From Diphasiastrum complanatum (taxonomy: Eukaryota; Streptophyta; Lycopodiopsida; Lycopodiales; Lycopodiaceae): a stretch of 64,000 nucleotides of DNA. Under the pieces are notes generated by a model, which was not told the DNA's origin, made no database searches, and saw nothing but the letters and a program-made list of their open reading frames with translations. The position numbers and the translations under genes are program-made. Every line of letters starts with the position of its first letter. The first letter of the stretch is position 1. The stretch lies in contig CM055096.1 in NCBI GenBank assembly GCA_029204225.1, forward strand, positions 61,610,957-61,674,956, in the 5' to 3' direction. Positions 44,280 to 56,754 of the stretch are shown here, piece after piece.

Positions 44280-47200
44280 AACGACTCCTCTTCTAAAGAA
44301 GGAAATATGGGAATTTCAATCTAAGGTCTCGTTCCTTTTCGCAAGTGTCCTCGTCTTCGAAGCTTCCTTTCCAGCAAACCAGGTACTCAGTTACCTATTG
44401 GTTTCTAAGCCCCACGCTGAAGTACATCAACATTGGCCTGAGGTTTAGAGGGTATAAAGGATGTCAGGTCCTCAAGCTGGATTAGCTTATCTTGTAGAAT
44501 CAATTCATCCTTTCCACCAAGTCGTTCCTTTAAACGACTAATGTGGAAAACTGGGTGAACACTGATTCCCTAAGGAAGGTCTAGTTGATAGGCAATCCGA
44601 TTGAGTTTCTTTACAATACGGAAAGGCCCAACATAATAAGGAGATAACTTAGGACATTTTCCAATCTTTGGTGCCTTAAGAGTCTTTTGGGACTTTCACC
44701 CAATCTCCTTCCGCATAGACCCTAGGTTGTCGCTTCCGATTAGCGTAAAATTGGGCTCTGTCCTGAGCCGTTTTTACATTATCGCGAGTAACAAGCAGCA
44801 TTTCATGCATCTCATGCAGTAAATCAGCCGCCACTTTCACCTTGAGGCTTTTAAGGCCAACGAAGATTGGAGCCTAGGCTGAAAGTTGCACATCAGAGTG
44901 AATGGACTAAAACCCTTCGTAGAATGCTTTGCGCTATTATACGCAAACTCAATCATTGGTAGGTAACTTTCCCAATCCGATGGTCTCCTGGAAACATATG
45001 CACGAAGCATATCTTCCATAAACTGGTTCGTCCTTTCAGTCTAACCATCCGATTCAAGATGATCCGTAGACCCTAGACTACGGTGGTCTCCAATTTTTCA
45101 AAAGACCGCTTCTGAAAATTTGCTAGTGAACTTAGAATCCCGATCACTAACAATATCATTCGACAAACCAGCCAATCTGAACAACTTTTCCACAAAAAGC
45201 TGTGCAAGTTCTGTAGCTTTGGTAGACTGCTTGGATTGCGCCATCTAGGTTAGTATGTCAACTATAACCCAAATGGCATCTTCCTCGTCCGAGGTAGCCC
45301 AACTACCAAATCCATGGAAATACCTACCAGGACGTCTAGCCAAATACTATCGAAGTACCTATCGGTCTTACACAAATCTCTTTAGGATAGATGTAACTCA
45401 GATTGGATCTCAAGAAAGCTTAACTGATTAACCTCTCCAACCAGGCTTAAGGCCTCCGTGACGCTATTAGAAGTACCCCTCCGGTACTCAATGTCATAAT
45501 GAAATTCTTGGAGCATTTCTAACCATCTAGCTTTACGACCCCATAAGGTCCTTCAATGCTTGATGGTCTGTTACTATGGTAAATTTGGATTCATACAAGT
45601 AATGTCTCCAAGAATAACTGCAAAAAGTTTCCTATCATAGGTGAAATACCAACTTTGAGTAGGATCTAATTGTATGCTTTCAAAAGCAACCGGTCTACCA
45701 TCTTGATATAGGACTGCACCTATAGCATAGTCACTGGCATCTATTTCAAGCACACACGGCTTGTTAGGATCTACAATGTGTAAAATAGGCACTGTAGACA
45801 GTATTTGAGGTTCTCAAAACTCTGATTCATCTCTTCAATCCAAGTAATCGGAGGACTGTATTACTGTGACGGCTAGTTCTTTTCACCCCTTTGAGGACAT
45901 TTGTCAAAGGTAGTGCAATTATTTCATAGAGGGCATAGTCTTATGGTGGTAGTGATATTTTCTTAGGTTGAGCCTCAATCGCTCATTGACGTCAGCTTTA
46001 CAAGTTTGTGCTTGTAAGTGCTTGATAGGATGCCAGCCTAGCTAGATGGAAGATGTGATCAATATAAGCCAATCTCTTCTGGAAGAAAACACATTTGGAT
46101 TCCTTGGAAAAGAGCTTCTACAGTCTAAGTAGCTTTAAGACAGTCCTGAGATGCTTCTCATGCTCTTCCAAGGTTTTACTATAGATGAGAATATCATCCA
46201 AGTAAACTATGACGAACTTTGCCAGATATGGATGAAGGTCGTTCATCATCTGCTGGAAAATCGCAGGAGCATTTGTCAAGCCAAATGGTAGAACCAGAAA
46301 CTTATAATGGCCATACCTAGTCCTAAACTCGATTTTTTTTCTACACCCTTACTTTCAATTCGAATATGATGAGACCATGATCTCCAATCGATTTTGGTGA
46401 AGTACTTTGCATCGTGTAATCGATCAACAAGTTCATCCATTCGAGATAAAATGGTTTTTAATTGTTAATTCATTTAATTTTTTAAAGTCTACACACAGAC
46501 GAGTAGCTCCGTCCTTTTTATCAACTAAAATAACTGAGGCCCCCCAAGGGGACTTACTAGGCCTTACATGGCCCATCTTAAGGTAGTTTTGCAGTTGCCT
46601 ATAAACTTCATCCTCTTCGGTAATACTCATCCTATAAGGATACAAAGATACAGGCGAGCTACAAGGAGTTTAAGAACATGGTCACGACTCCCCTAGAGTG
46701 GGGAAGACCCTCAAGAAGCTGTTTTGGGAAAACGTCATTAAATTCTTGTCTAAGTCTCCTAAAGGTTTCACCTTCTGACGAATTTTCTTCGTGTAGGCTA
46801 TTAGACATTAATGCAAGTTGCATGTTCTAACTTTGTAAATTGCATTCTTCATGATAAGTGAAATCTTTCAAGCAACACATGTATGAATCACAGTCCACAA
46901 TATTCATGCATTCAACTGTTTCTAAAGCAAAAGTATAAAAGGAGAAGAAATATCCACATTTCCATTCAATTCAATGAGTGAGCCGTTATGCAAGAATAAA
47001 AAACTGAGTAACATAGTTTTTCTTTGACGACTCATTCCTCTCATAGGACCACTACTTACCTCGTATTTGAATCAACAGATGAGAGACTATCGGTCCCACA
47101 CTTGGCTTTCCGCCCCTGTATCCAGCTTCACAACATAGTGGTGGTCACTTTGCTTTGTTTCCACCTTTAGTTTCTGCAACAGATTGGAGTTAATAAAGTT

Positions 47201-47433
47201 GTGTGTAGAACCATCATCAAATAAAACTGTTACAACTTGGCACCAACACCCCCCTTCATCCGACTGAGGTCGTGGGGACCAAACACTGTGGTGTTTATAT
47301 AGCAATGCTCACACATAGAATTACTAGCAAAGAAAAGATCAATACTAGAAATGCTAGAGTTACTTGGAATCCTGAAAGAAGCCCTTTTGATTTGCCTCCT
47401 TTTCTTGGGCATTCCTTTGCCACGTGACCTGGG

Positions 47434-48112
47434 GGTTCCATGCATAGTTGCACTGCGTTTATCGCATTCAGAAACGCGTTTCGGAAATTTTTGAAAAAAT
47501 TCCAGAAACGTTTTTTTTTTAATTTTTTTTTTTGGGTTTTTTTTTTGGGCAATATGGGTATCAGATAAAAGCTCTAATTAACAACATAATTACTGTGTAA
47601 TTTGCTGACTGTTTCGGGTGTAGAATGGTCCAGTTCAGGTGCATTAATCCATGTTGGGTTCTGTCAAGGATAAAAATTCAAAACTAACCTCTAGCATGTC
47701 TGTTACGATCACAGATGGTCCCAGTAAGTGTGTTTTCGCTCAGGGAGTGGAAGGCCATTCAAAACTAAAACCCTGCCGTTGGGGGGCGTTGCCCCCCAAA
47801 CCCCCCATCGGGGGGCTACCGCCCCCCGGACCCCCTGTTTCTCAGGGGGCTACCGCCCCCTGAACCCCCTGAGCATTTATTGAAAACCAGAGCAAATAAC
47901 AACCAAATAGCTATTGAAAATAAGATCTGTTTGTGCCCCATCTACTGCACTTCTGAGAGGCAAAACGCTCGTTTGACCATTGATCCCCTAAATTTTTTTT
48001 TTTTTTTTTTTTTTTTTTTGCGATTCTGGGAGGAGAAATGCGTTTCTCAGAAATGCGGTTTCCGAAACTTCTCCTCCTAGAAACGCGATTCTGTGCAACT
48101 ATGGTTCCATGC
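47434..48112. mobile_element. non-autonomous DNA transposon (47444-48102) with 10-base target duplication
   Basis: The ends are perfect 10-base inverted repeats ATAGTTGCAC/GTGCAACTAT, flanked by GGTTCCATGC on both sides (47434-47443 and 48103-48112). It interrupts the gag zinc knuckle of the surrounding gypsy element. Subterminal regions carry several 'gaaacgcg/gcgtttc' words. The interior has T-tracts and a GC-rich block (47770-47875). The duplication length suggests a Mutator-like element, but class is uncertain. Confidence 0.9.
47770..47875. repeat. GC-rich tandem hairpin block
   Basis: Repeated units of the form GGGGGCTACCGCCCCC followed by GGACCCCCTG or GAACCCCCTG, with runs of five to six G and C on the same strand. 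Each unit can fold back, and the runs could form four-stranded structures. It lies inside the inserted DNA transposon. Confidence 0.85.
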
Positions 48113-49095
48113 AATTAAAACATAGATTGTCGCTTCTGGCTTTAGCAAAGGTCTCCTAGTCCATAGTAGATCTTTTCTTTGACTTACTAAGACCCGAAGG
48201 TGCTTCTTTTGCCTTGTCTTTTCCTTTCTTTGAAAAGAATGGTTTCTTACGCTTTGCTTCGGGTTAAACACTAGGCTCAGGCCTAGCCACTATACGAGTA
48301 TCATCGTATATAAAGGCGAAGCGAACCGCATCATCGAGGGTAACAGGCTGGTTCCTCCTAACCTCTAGCTGATAGTCTGTAGGCATACCTAGAATAAAAT
48401 GCAATTTCACTAAAAGAGGATCTATTCTGGTGGCAAAACAAGAATATTTCTCTTCAAATCTTGCAAGTATTGATCAAGGGGCTGGTTCCCCATCTGTATC
48501 GTCGCATACTGACCATAAAAATTGAAGTCATCCAAGATAGGAAGAAAGGCCGCCTTGAAGGCCTTACAAAAATCTTCCCACAACCTCAGTGCTTCTGGCT
48601 TACCCCTCAACACAAGTTAAAAGCTTTACCTCGCAAGTACATGATAGCCAGGGTGATCTTGTTCTCATCGGAAGAATCATGCATGGAAAAGTGCGAGTTC
48701 CACCGATCAATCCACGATGTGACCACTTCAGGGGCTCTGTCTTTCTTCTCCCTAGTGAAAATTTCGGATGTAAACAAGGTCTAGTGCAGAGTTGCCTTAA
48801 CTGCATTAGCTCCCTCAATTCCTGCCGATCCTTTGCATGATATCGACAATCTATTGCTATAGATTGCTGATAGTAGACAACAAAGTATCAGAATCCAAGA
48901 CCATAGCTTCGGTAGGAGGAGAAGTAGGCTGAGTAGAAGGACTAGGATCCATGTTACAAGTGTAAAAGAGGATAAACTAAGAGAAGAGAAGAAAAGTATA
49001 CCTTCAGCTCAAGAAAAGAACTCCCACACTCTCAAACTTGTAAGCTAGATACATTCCAATGGTATTATCCATGGCTGCCACTAGGACTTGTACTC

Positions 49096-49097
<2 letters not shown>

Positions 49098-49144
<47 letters not shown>
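49098..49144. repeat. (AG)n microsatellite, 47 bases
   Basis: Perfect AG repeat upstream of the minus-strand gag start at 48953. A GC-rich stretch (49145-49330) follows. It probably belongs to the leader or 5' LTR of the gypsy element. Confidence 0.97.
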
Positions 49145-49147
<3 letters not shown>

Positions 49148-49389
49148 GTCCGCCCAGGTGGCCATCCACCCTCCAGCTGGCAGGCAGCTATGTTGGTAGC
49201 TAGTCGCAAGGCTGCCAGCGTGGTAGTTCCCCGCCGCCGCCCTGACCCACGCTCCCCTACTGTGACCCGGACCCACCCTGCCCCGCCGCCGCACTGGTCC
49301 ACCCTGGAAGCCAGAGACAACTGTGGAATTGAGGAGGGCGGCTAGTGTGGGAGCAAGTAGGTTGGCATCATGAGTCAAAAGTTCAGATT

Positions 49390-49500
49390 CAAGGTCTTAA
49401 ATATCTCTAGCTTATGGGATTTCATTCTCTTGATGACCGTAAGGACCATATTAGAGGTGAAAAAGGTGAACTTACATGGTTTCGGAGAGATAGAGATGGG
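49390..49500 (+). pseudogene. LINE endonuclease scrap
   Basis: The plus frame reads LMGFHSLDDRKDHIRGEKGE, then LTWFRRDRDG, resembling the R-(E/D)-x-TW-RR block at the end of LINE endonucleases. It is short and isolated. Confidence 0.35.
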
Positions 49501-49559
49501 TAATCAATCGGGAGGGAAGTGTGGTGTATAGGATAGTAGCAAAGTCGGCCCATATGTGG

Positions 49560-50640
49560 AGGTCATCTAGGAGAGGTGAAGGGACACGAGGGATAAAAGA
49601 TCATGCCAAAAAGTGCCCAATGAAAAGCTGAAAAAGAAGGTCAATAAGACATTTTCCTCCAGAGTCGTTTTCCTTACAGTGGCATCAGAACAAGGCTTAC
49701 AAACGAAGAACTTGGAGTTGCGAAGCTTTTCATCGGATCTTAGGTAGTGGATTGATAAAATTTCTCTTCCAGGTGGAGAACAAGTTTCCAAGTGGAGGAT
49801 TTCTTAGTGGTTTCACTTGCATGTCAATAAGATCCATCTTTGTCAACTTTCTCCAGGGTTCTATGGAATGATGTCCATGATAGTCAATTTGGAACGTTTT
49901 TTCAAGGTTTTGCTTGGATAGCCCAAAACTAATGGTAGATCTGAAAATTTCCAGCAATCTACTTTCATTTTAGGGTTCATTAGTAGCTAAATTACTGATG
50001 CATACCGGTAATTTAGCAGGTTTACGGTTCTAGACTACAATTTTACTCAAAAATTACTTGTTTTTGGGGGTTTTTGGCTAGTAAGAATCACAATCCAAAA
50101 AGATCAGATCATTTCATGGCTGTAACTAAGTAATTTGAGTTGCATGTGAGCGGTATGAGGATGCATGAGGTAGAAATCAGCTTTATGTAATGGAAAAAAT
50201 TGGAAATGTTCATGATTTTTGCAAGTTTTTTCATAGATTTGGTTACATATTGCTGTAGATCACCTTGTAGACCTTGCATGAGGTTCAATGTGTATCCTAA
50301 AGGTTAGAGCAAAGATTTTAGAGGGTGTAAGAGACCCAAAAAGGAATGAAATTTGCCTTTTTTCATGCTTTTGGGGGGATTTCTTGCTACAAATTCACAA
50401 GAGGATCATGCATGGAATCAATCCAGCCTATTTTGTATTCCTCTTGGCCTTCTTGACAAGCTATTAGACCTATAAATTGGTTTCCGGGTGCTTGTGCTCC
50501 GCCTCCATGAAGGTCTGACAATATCCAATAAGAGATCAACTTAGGGTGAGCCAATGCCATCAGAAAAAGAGGATGACTTTGGGGGAAAATAGCATGCCGC
50601 AACAAAAAGATCCCTATCCAAACCAATATCATGTCCAACA
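49560..50640 (+). mobile_element. Ty3/gypsy copy C: LTR end, primer-binding site and leader
   Basis: TTTTCCTTACA ends an LTR at 49678. TGGCATCAGAAC (49680-49691) is a degraded tRNA-Met site. The following 'aaggc-tacaaacgaagaacttggagtt' parallels copy B at 30511. The leader continues to about 50400 with no gag visible. It is truncated on the right. Confidence 0.6.
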
Positions 50641-51639
50641 ATATGAATCCAAATATACGCTCGGGTGAAGAGACTCCTTATGTAAGCATGTGACCCCTCC
50701 AGATCCTCAGCCACTAGAGCTTATTCTCCTGGAGTAGCATAGGTTGGTAGTTGAAAATGAAGTTAGTATGTGCTTGGTTTCCATAAATGATCACCATCAA
50801 AAAGCCTTTTGAAGTGTGTGACAGAGACAATGGTTTATTTTTGCTAGAAAGTGTAGTACTTCGTACCACGTAGAAGCTCAGAGTACTTCGGACAATATTC
50901 AAATGAATTCAGCACCTGTGATTTTCGAATTTGTATTGTTGACTACCTGTGTGACCTTCAAAGGAAATTAGAATTGGGAAAGTTTGAACTTTGAACCAAT
51001 TTGAATACTGGTTCAAAGGAGATCGTGATTCGATGCTGATTCAAATAAGGGTCTAAATTTCTTTGAAGGAAATTCAAAAATTTGAATATTTCGAATGTCT
51101 AGGACTTCAGATTGTGTTGAGGCACGAAACAATGTATTTCAAATCTGGTGGATTCCTACTGCTCGAATCCTGAGTAAAAATGCAGACCTAATTCTGATCT
51201 ATGTTGCTCAAATTTGCCTTGAAATTTTACAATCTATATCTATGACATGAAGGTTTGGAGTGGAATTAAATTTCCAACACAACTTGCTTCAATCAAAAAA
51301 TGACTTGGAGAATTAAAAATCTTAACTAGGGTGGTTATAAGTGATGAGAATTCCAAATCTTTTGCTAGTTGATCACTTTGCTTTATGTGCATGCTACCTA
51401 TTGAAAAGAGCACAAACTAAATGAACACAAAGGATCATTAAGAGCTCATAAAAAAGAATGAAAATCAATTTCTTCATGTGTTGTGCATGAGACCAATTAG
51501 AGTAGTAAAAAGAACAAGCTTCTCAAAATACTAAGTCTCTGTATCGAGACTATATCAAACGGCTTTTGGAACATGCTAGGTGTGCTAATGTCAAAATTTT
51601 GTTTGTTATCTCAATTTGTTAAACCAATCTACAAACTCC
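50641..51639. other. unassigned sequence
   Basis: No gene or repeat boundary recognised. AT-rich, with several 'ttcaaattt/tttgaat' words. Confidence 0.35.
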
Positions 51640-52699
51640 AATATCCAGATGAATATGGCTAAGCCTTTGACCTTTAGATGAGCTAGCACATTATATCGAG
51701 TCTGCATGAGCCTTCAATCTATGATGAACCAATTACTTAGCTAAGGAAATAAAGTTAGCTCTAGATCTCGAGTCTATCTCAAAACCTCAAATTCGTTGCC
51801 CAAGAGTCGTAGACAATGGGCATTTCTTGAAATAGAGTGCACAACCAAAACAGCACAATGTTTTTGTAGCGAGGGGAGGAACCTAATCACCAAAAAACCA
51901 TGACAGGAGATAGGATGCAAACATTGTAAACATGAATGTACCTCTCTTGTGCTTGATGAAGTGATACCCAATAACCATTTTAGTTTCGCCTCTAGGATTG
52001 GCCCAAGTTGAAGGACCAATTTCAAACCTTTTAGTAGCAACATCCTCAAGGGCAATCATTGTGGGGTGACTTCACTTGTCACTATGCTCGTGATAGGATT
52101 TAGCTCCCCCTAAGGTCTCAAATTTCACAAAAATGACTTTGCCTTGTCATTGGTTGCCTTATGGATGGATGATTGGTTGGCTTTGGTTAGGTTGGTCTAC
52201 TCTATAATGTGGTGAATGAATGCTTGATTGGTTTTGGCTAAGTTGATTTCATTTATAATGTGGTGGATAGTGCAACTCGTTAATCTTTCAAAGATGGCTC
52301 TTGCACAATCATGTGCCGTGTGGAATGAGTAGGCTACGTGCTAAGTTGGAGCATGAAGTGTTAATACGTGTTGAATCAAAGCCAACCAGCTGGTCAATGA
52401 CACACTTCCTCCTAGAGATGTTTCATAAGAGACTCTGCTGTGAAAACTTGTCAAGCATAATGTTGTTGAGAAAGCCTAAACTCAATACCATGTCGGTCAA
52501 TGGACTAAAGTTCATGAGTTAAATGTGCAGCTCAAAGAGGTGTAAGCACGATGGTCAGGCCTGCAAGCCGTCTGCAATGCGATAGTGCACTGCCCTTAAA
52601 GGTGAAAGCAAAGTTGGCACTCATTTGGCTGTGGGGCTCTAACAATATTCATTGTAGTTTTTGAGCTCAATCATTTATAAAACAATAACTGCGAATATA
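51640..52699. repeat. diverged repeat shared with 28140-28900
   Basis: Blocks at 51640-51960 recur at 28300-28680. No ORF is recognised. It ends against the LTR of the next gypsy element. Confidence 0.4.
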
Positions 52700-52958
52700 G
52701 TGCCTAAAGCCTAAAGATGGCTGGCCCAATCAGGGTCCGACAGCCTAAACCCAACGTGGGGACCTATCCTGCTGCTGACAGGGTCCCTAGGCTGTGTTAG
52801 GCCCGCCATGGCTATGGACCGTGTCGGGGTACACTACTCGCACTGTCTTGCCCTGTTGGTCATGTACGCTGGACACGACCCTGACTGTGGTATCTGACCT
52901 CCTGTGTTCTCTAGGGTTCGGCACTGGTTACGTGCTCGTAACACTCCCTCCCCCTTAA
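52700..52958 (-). mobile_element. 3' LTR (up to 52943) and polypurine tract of the 53-57 kb gypsy element
   Basis: On the minus strand 'cttaagggggagggag' (52958-52944) runs into TGTTACGAGCACG at 52943. The first 85 bases of this LTR recur at 58209-58293 on the plus strand. The left limit is approximate. Confidence 0.75.
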
Positions 52959-55900
52959 GAACTGTCTTGGTCCTCTAAGACGAAGTCTGGAAAAATCTTG
53001 CGAAGGACGCTGCCTCTTTCCCAAGTCGCATTCTCAATAGGCTGATCATTCCACTTGACCAGGTATTCTTTGTATAGAGTATGAGGAGTCTGCGTCTCTC
53101 TACTGTCAAGAATCTCCTCTGGTTCATGTGGAGGTTGCTGAGAATCCAATGGGAGAACTAGAACATTGTCCCCTAACAAATTTTCTGATTTGCTGGCTAA
53201 GGCTTTTCCTAACTGACTGACATGGAAAACTGGAAAAACTTTACTGCTGTGTGGGAGTTCTAGTTCATAGGTGACCTCGCCTAGTCTCCTACTGATGGTA
53301 AAGGGACCACAATACCTAGGAGAAAAATTAGCACACACTCCTGATTTGAGGGATTGAGAGTCAACTGGGACTCTCAAGTAGACTTTCTCACCAGCGGAGA
53401 ACTGCACATCTCGTCTGCGTGGATCTGCATAATGCCTGGCTCGATCCTGGGACTGCCTAATGCTACGCTTAATATGCATTTTGGTCAACGGTCAACTGTG
53501 ACCCATATAGCGTCATTACCATTTTGGGTTTTAGGCAGGCCTACTATAAAATCCATGGAGATACTCTCCCATTTACCAGCTGGTATATCTAAGGGCTGTA
53601 ACAACTCTCCTACCTTTAAATGCTCTGCTTTATTTACTTGACATTTCTGGCAACTGGTCACATATTGTTGGACGTCCTTTTTCATACTGGGCCTAAAAAA
53701 TTGCCTACGAAGAAGCTCATAGGTCTTCTGTATGCCTGGGTGCCCCGCACTAGGATTGTCATGACACTCATATAGGACCTGCTGCCTATAATCCTCTGAA
53801 CTAGGGACACATACTCTATCTCTATAGAGCAAGTACTCATCCTGAATGGACTTCTGTTTCCATTTGAATCCTTCAGTCAACTGACCCTCAACCATTGGGG
53901 TTTGCTTGGGTAATACAAGCTCAGAATCCTCAACGTCATCTGACGTATACTCGAACTCATCATCATCCTCAACGGAAGCTGCCGTGTTCTGACCAGCCCC
54001 GAAAACTGGTGCTGGAGTCTGTAACTGTTTGCTCTGGACTGAGTTCCAAATAGTAGAGAAGAATGCATCATGCTGGCACTTCCCTCTCAAGGACTTGAGT
54101 AACTCATTACGAATCTAAGTAAAACTCAGCTCGTTTATCATAGGCATTCTACTAAGGGCATCTGCTACTGTACTGAATTTCCCCCGTCTATATCTGATAG
54201 ACATATCAAACTCTTGCATCAACTCTGCCCAACGAGCTTTCCGACCTCTAAGCTCAGGTTGATTGCAAAGGTATCTGAGACTTTCATCGTCTGTCAGGAC
54301 CTCAAAGTTGGCACCATACAAATAATGCCTCCAAGTCTTAAGGGCATGAACTATAGAAAAGAGTTCCTTTTCATAGGCATTGTACCTAGTCTGAGCTGGC
54401 TCGAGTTTTTCACTCTCGAACGCAACTGGTCGTCCACTCTGAGTTAGTACAGCACCAACTGCAAAGTCGCTAGCATCTGTTTCGACCACAAATGGCTGAT
54501 TGGGGTTGACGATTTTTAAAATTGGTATGGTCCTTCCTCGTTTTGTTGTAGACGAGGATGTCATCTAAAAATACGACTACAAACTTACTCAAGTATGGTC
54601 TAAGGACACTGTTCATCAAGGTCATAAAGGTAGCTGGAGCATTTGTGAGCCCAAATGGCATCACCTTAAACTCATAATGACCATGACGAGTCCTAAAAGC
54701 TGTTTTCGGGACATCTTATTTTCACCAAAAGGACTGGTGAGGCCCATGGTGAACTATTGGTCTGAATTTGGCCTTTCCCAAGATAATCTGTTAATTGCCT
54801 AGTTATTTCTTCATCCTCTGTTCGGCTGACCCGATACGGAGGTTTAGAAACAGGTGTTGTACCTGGTACTAGGTTTATTACATGATCTACCTCTCTACTA
54901 GGTGGTAAACCATGTGACAAATCTTCACGAAAAACATCTCTAAATTTAGACAATAAAATTTCTAATTTACTGATTTTTTGCGGTAAAGAACTGGAAATAG
55001 AAACTTCAGGAATAAACTGAAAGTCATATAAGAATACTTGATGGTCGTCGTCTCCGATTAGCTGACAGAGCTCTGAACTGCAGACCATAGGGCTGTTGGG
55101 AGCACCATGCTACCCATGCAACTGGATCTCTCGGCCTTTATGCTGAAAGCTGAGGGTGTTCTCCTGATAATTTCTGTGGAGGGAAGGTCCTAGGCTGTAG
55201 ATCCAGTCTCTCCTGAGAACAATGTCTGTGCGATCCAGGTGCATTATCTGAAAATTTATTTCATCTTGGTACCCCTGAATACCAGGGTTTAAATTACTTA
55301 CCATAGTTTCCCAGATTTTCTTATCTTCACCCTTAGCTAATGAAACGATGTACCTATGCTGACTAGGTACTTCTGGTAGTTTAAGCTTTTTAACCAGGGT
55401 GTGGTTGATGAAATTATGGGTTGCCCCATCATCAACCATGACTCTTACTGACTAGTTACCAACTTTCCCATGCATACGTACTAGGTCATGCGGCCCAAAG
55501 CTGAAGGGTCTCGCTAGCATTGCAGAGGTCAGCTGGCAACAATGTTCATGGTCTTCATGATACACTTTGATCTTGGAAGCTGCCGAGTCACTGGGGAAAC
55601 TTACAGTCCGAACAAGATGAACTTGTTTTTTGTCTTTCTTATCTTTTTTAGTGAAAGGACCCTTGGGACACTATCTGACTATGTGTCCGTTGCCCATGCA
55701 CACAAAGCACAAACGTTCTTGTTTGGCTTTCCCAAAATCTTCTGGTTTTAAGGGTTGTACGAGCGATGGGCATTTTTGAGGAGCTTCACCTTTTACTTTA
55801 CCTTCTTTCTTTCCTTTTAAAAATTTCTTTTTGAATTGAAAGTCTTTCTGAGAAGGCTGCTCAGAAAGGGGCTGCTGTCTCACCCTCTTCCTACCCATTG

Positions 55901-56740
55901 AATCATCATAGATTTGAGCATATCTAAGAGCTTGCTCTAGGGTAGTAGGTGAGTTTCTCTGAACCTCTAATTTATATTCATCTTTTAGGCCACGGACAAA
56001 TCCTATGATTTTCTGATAATCATCCATATTTTAATTTTTAAGATTACCTTTCGATCCTGCGAGATATATTGGATTAGGGACTTGTCCATTACTGTTTTCT
56101 CCCAGGCTCCCCAGGCTCTATCAAGTTCATTTTCTGGTAGAAATTCTCTTAGGAAGGCCTCTTCAAAGGCTTTCCATGACCGGGGAGTCTGCCCAGTTTC
56201 CTGGAAATTTAACCACCACTTATAGGCCATGGGCCCTAGGGAAAGACTGGCCTCAATAGCTTGCAAATGGTCAGGGGTCTGTTTAAGAGCATGAATGTTC
56301 TTCCATTTGCTGAGGAAGGTTTGTAGAATATCTGCGTTTCTATCCTTCTCTTCCCCAATAAAAGTAGGAGGCTTTAAGTCTTTAAAGACACTGGGGTGAG
56401 ACCGCATAGGCTCACCCGAAACTGATGGAAGTGGAGAAGGGGATAATTAAGAAGTGGAGGGAAGACTTCCTTTCGCGGAACTCAAAATCAAGCTTTTGAG
56501 TTCAGCGAACGAGTCGTCCACACTGGACTTGAAATTGGCTAACGCCAACTTCAGTTCATCCACTTCTGTTACCAAGTGGAGAAACTGTTCCTTGGTAACC
56601 AATTCGTCGAGTTCTTCGGCGAATTGTTCTTGTTCTTCAACTTCCATGGGTTCTTTCCCCTTACTAAACCTCAGGGATTCCGTTTCTAATTCATCAATGC
56701 CTCTTGTCAGGGGTTTATTAGGTCCCGGAGAAGTGGTCAT
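52955..56740 (-). pseudogene. Ty3/gypsy chromovirus polyprotein with three internal deletions
   Basis: Minus-strand order: gag N-terminal part from ATG 56740; gag core 56407-56003 (PPTFIGEEKDRNADILQTFL); gag end with half zinc knuckle CFVCMGNGHIVR (55700); protease 55439-55110 (MVDDGATHNFINHTLVKKL); RT start 55088-54700, then a jump to [18 protein letters not shown] and [10 protein letters not shown] (54664-54560). Next a jump to RNase H ([18 protein letters not shown], ending ADALSRMP, 54516-54115). Integrase zinc finger (CHDNPSAGHPGIQKTYELL, CQKCQ) and the first core Asp region DFIVGLPKTQNG (54090-53485). The rest of the core is missing. The C-terminal part with chromodomain (EYLVKWNDQPIENATWE) follows, 53488-52955. 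Gaps lie in RT, between RT and RNase H, and in the integrase core. Confidence 0.92.
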
Positions 56741-56754
56741 TTTCAGAGATAGAA

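Larger units (their letters stand above)
44280..48955 (-). pseudogene. Ty3/gypsy chromovirus polyprotein remnant
   Basis: Minus-strand order: gag start ATG at about 48953 (MDPSPSTQPTSPPTEAMVLD); gag core 48613-48422 (LWEDFCKAFKAAFLPILDD and LDQYLQDL); zinc knuckle CFNCMEP...GHVAKEC, split by a 659-base transposon; protease 47305-47087 (LFDDGSTHNFIN); RT 46645-46433 ([18 protein letters not shown]) with the intact box VYLDDILI at about 46190-46220; RNase H 45792-45574 (LEIDASDYAIGAVLYQDG); integrase 45019-44837 (ISRRPSDWESYL-type block, FAYNSAKHST); C-terminal chromodomain with EYLVCWKGSFEDEDTCE (about 44310-44375). There are many stops and shifts. Confidence 0.9.
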
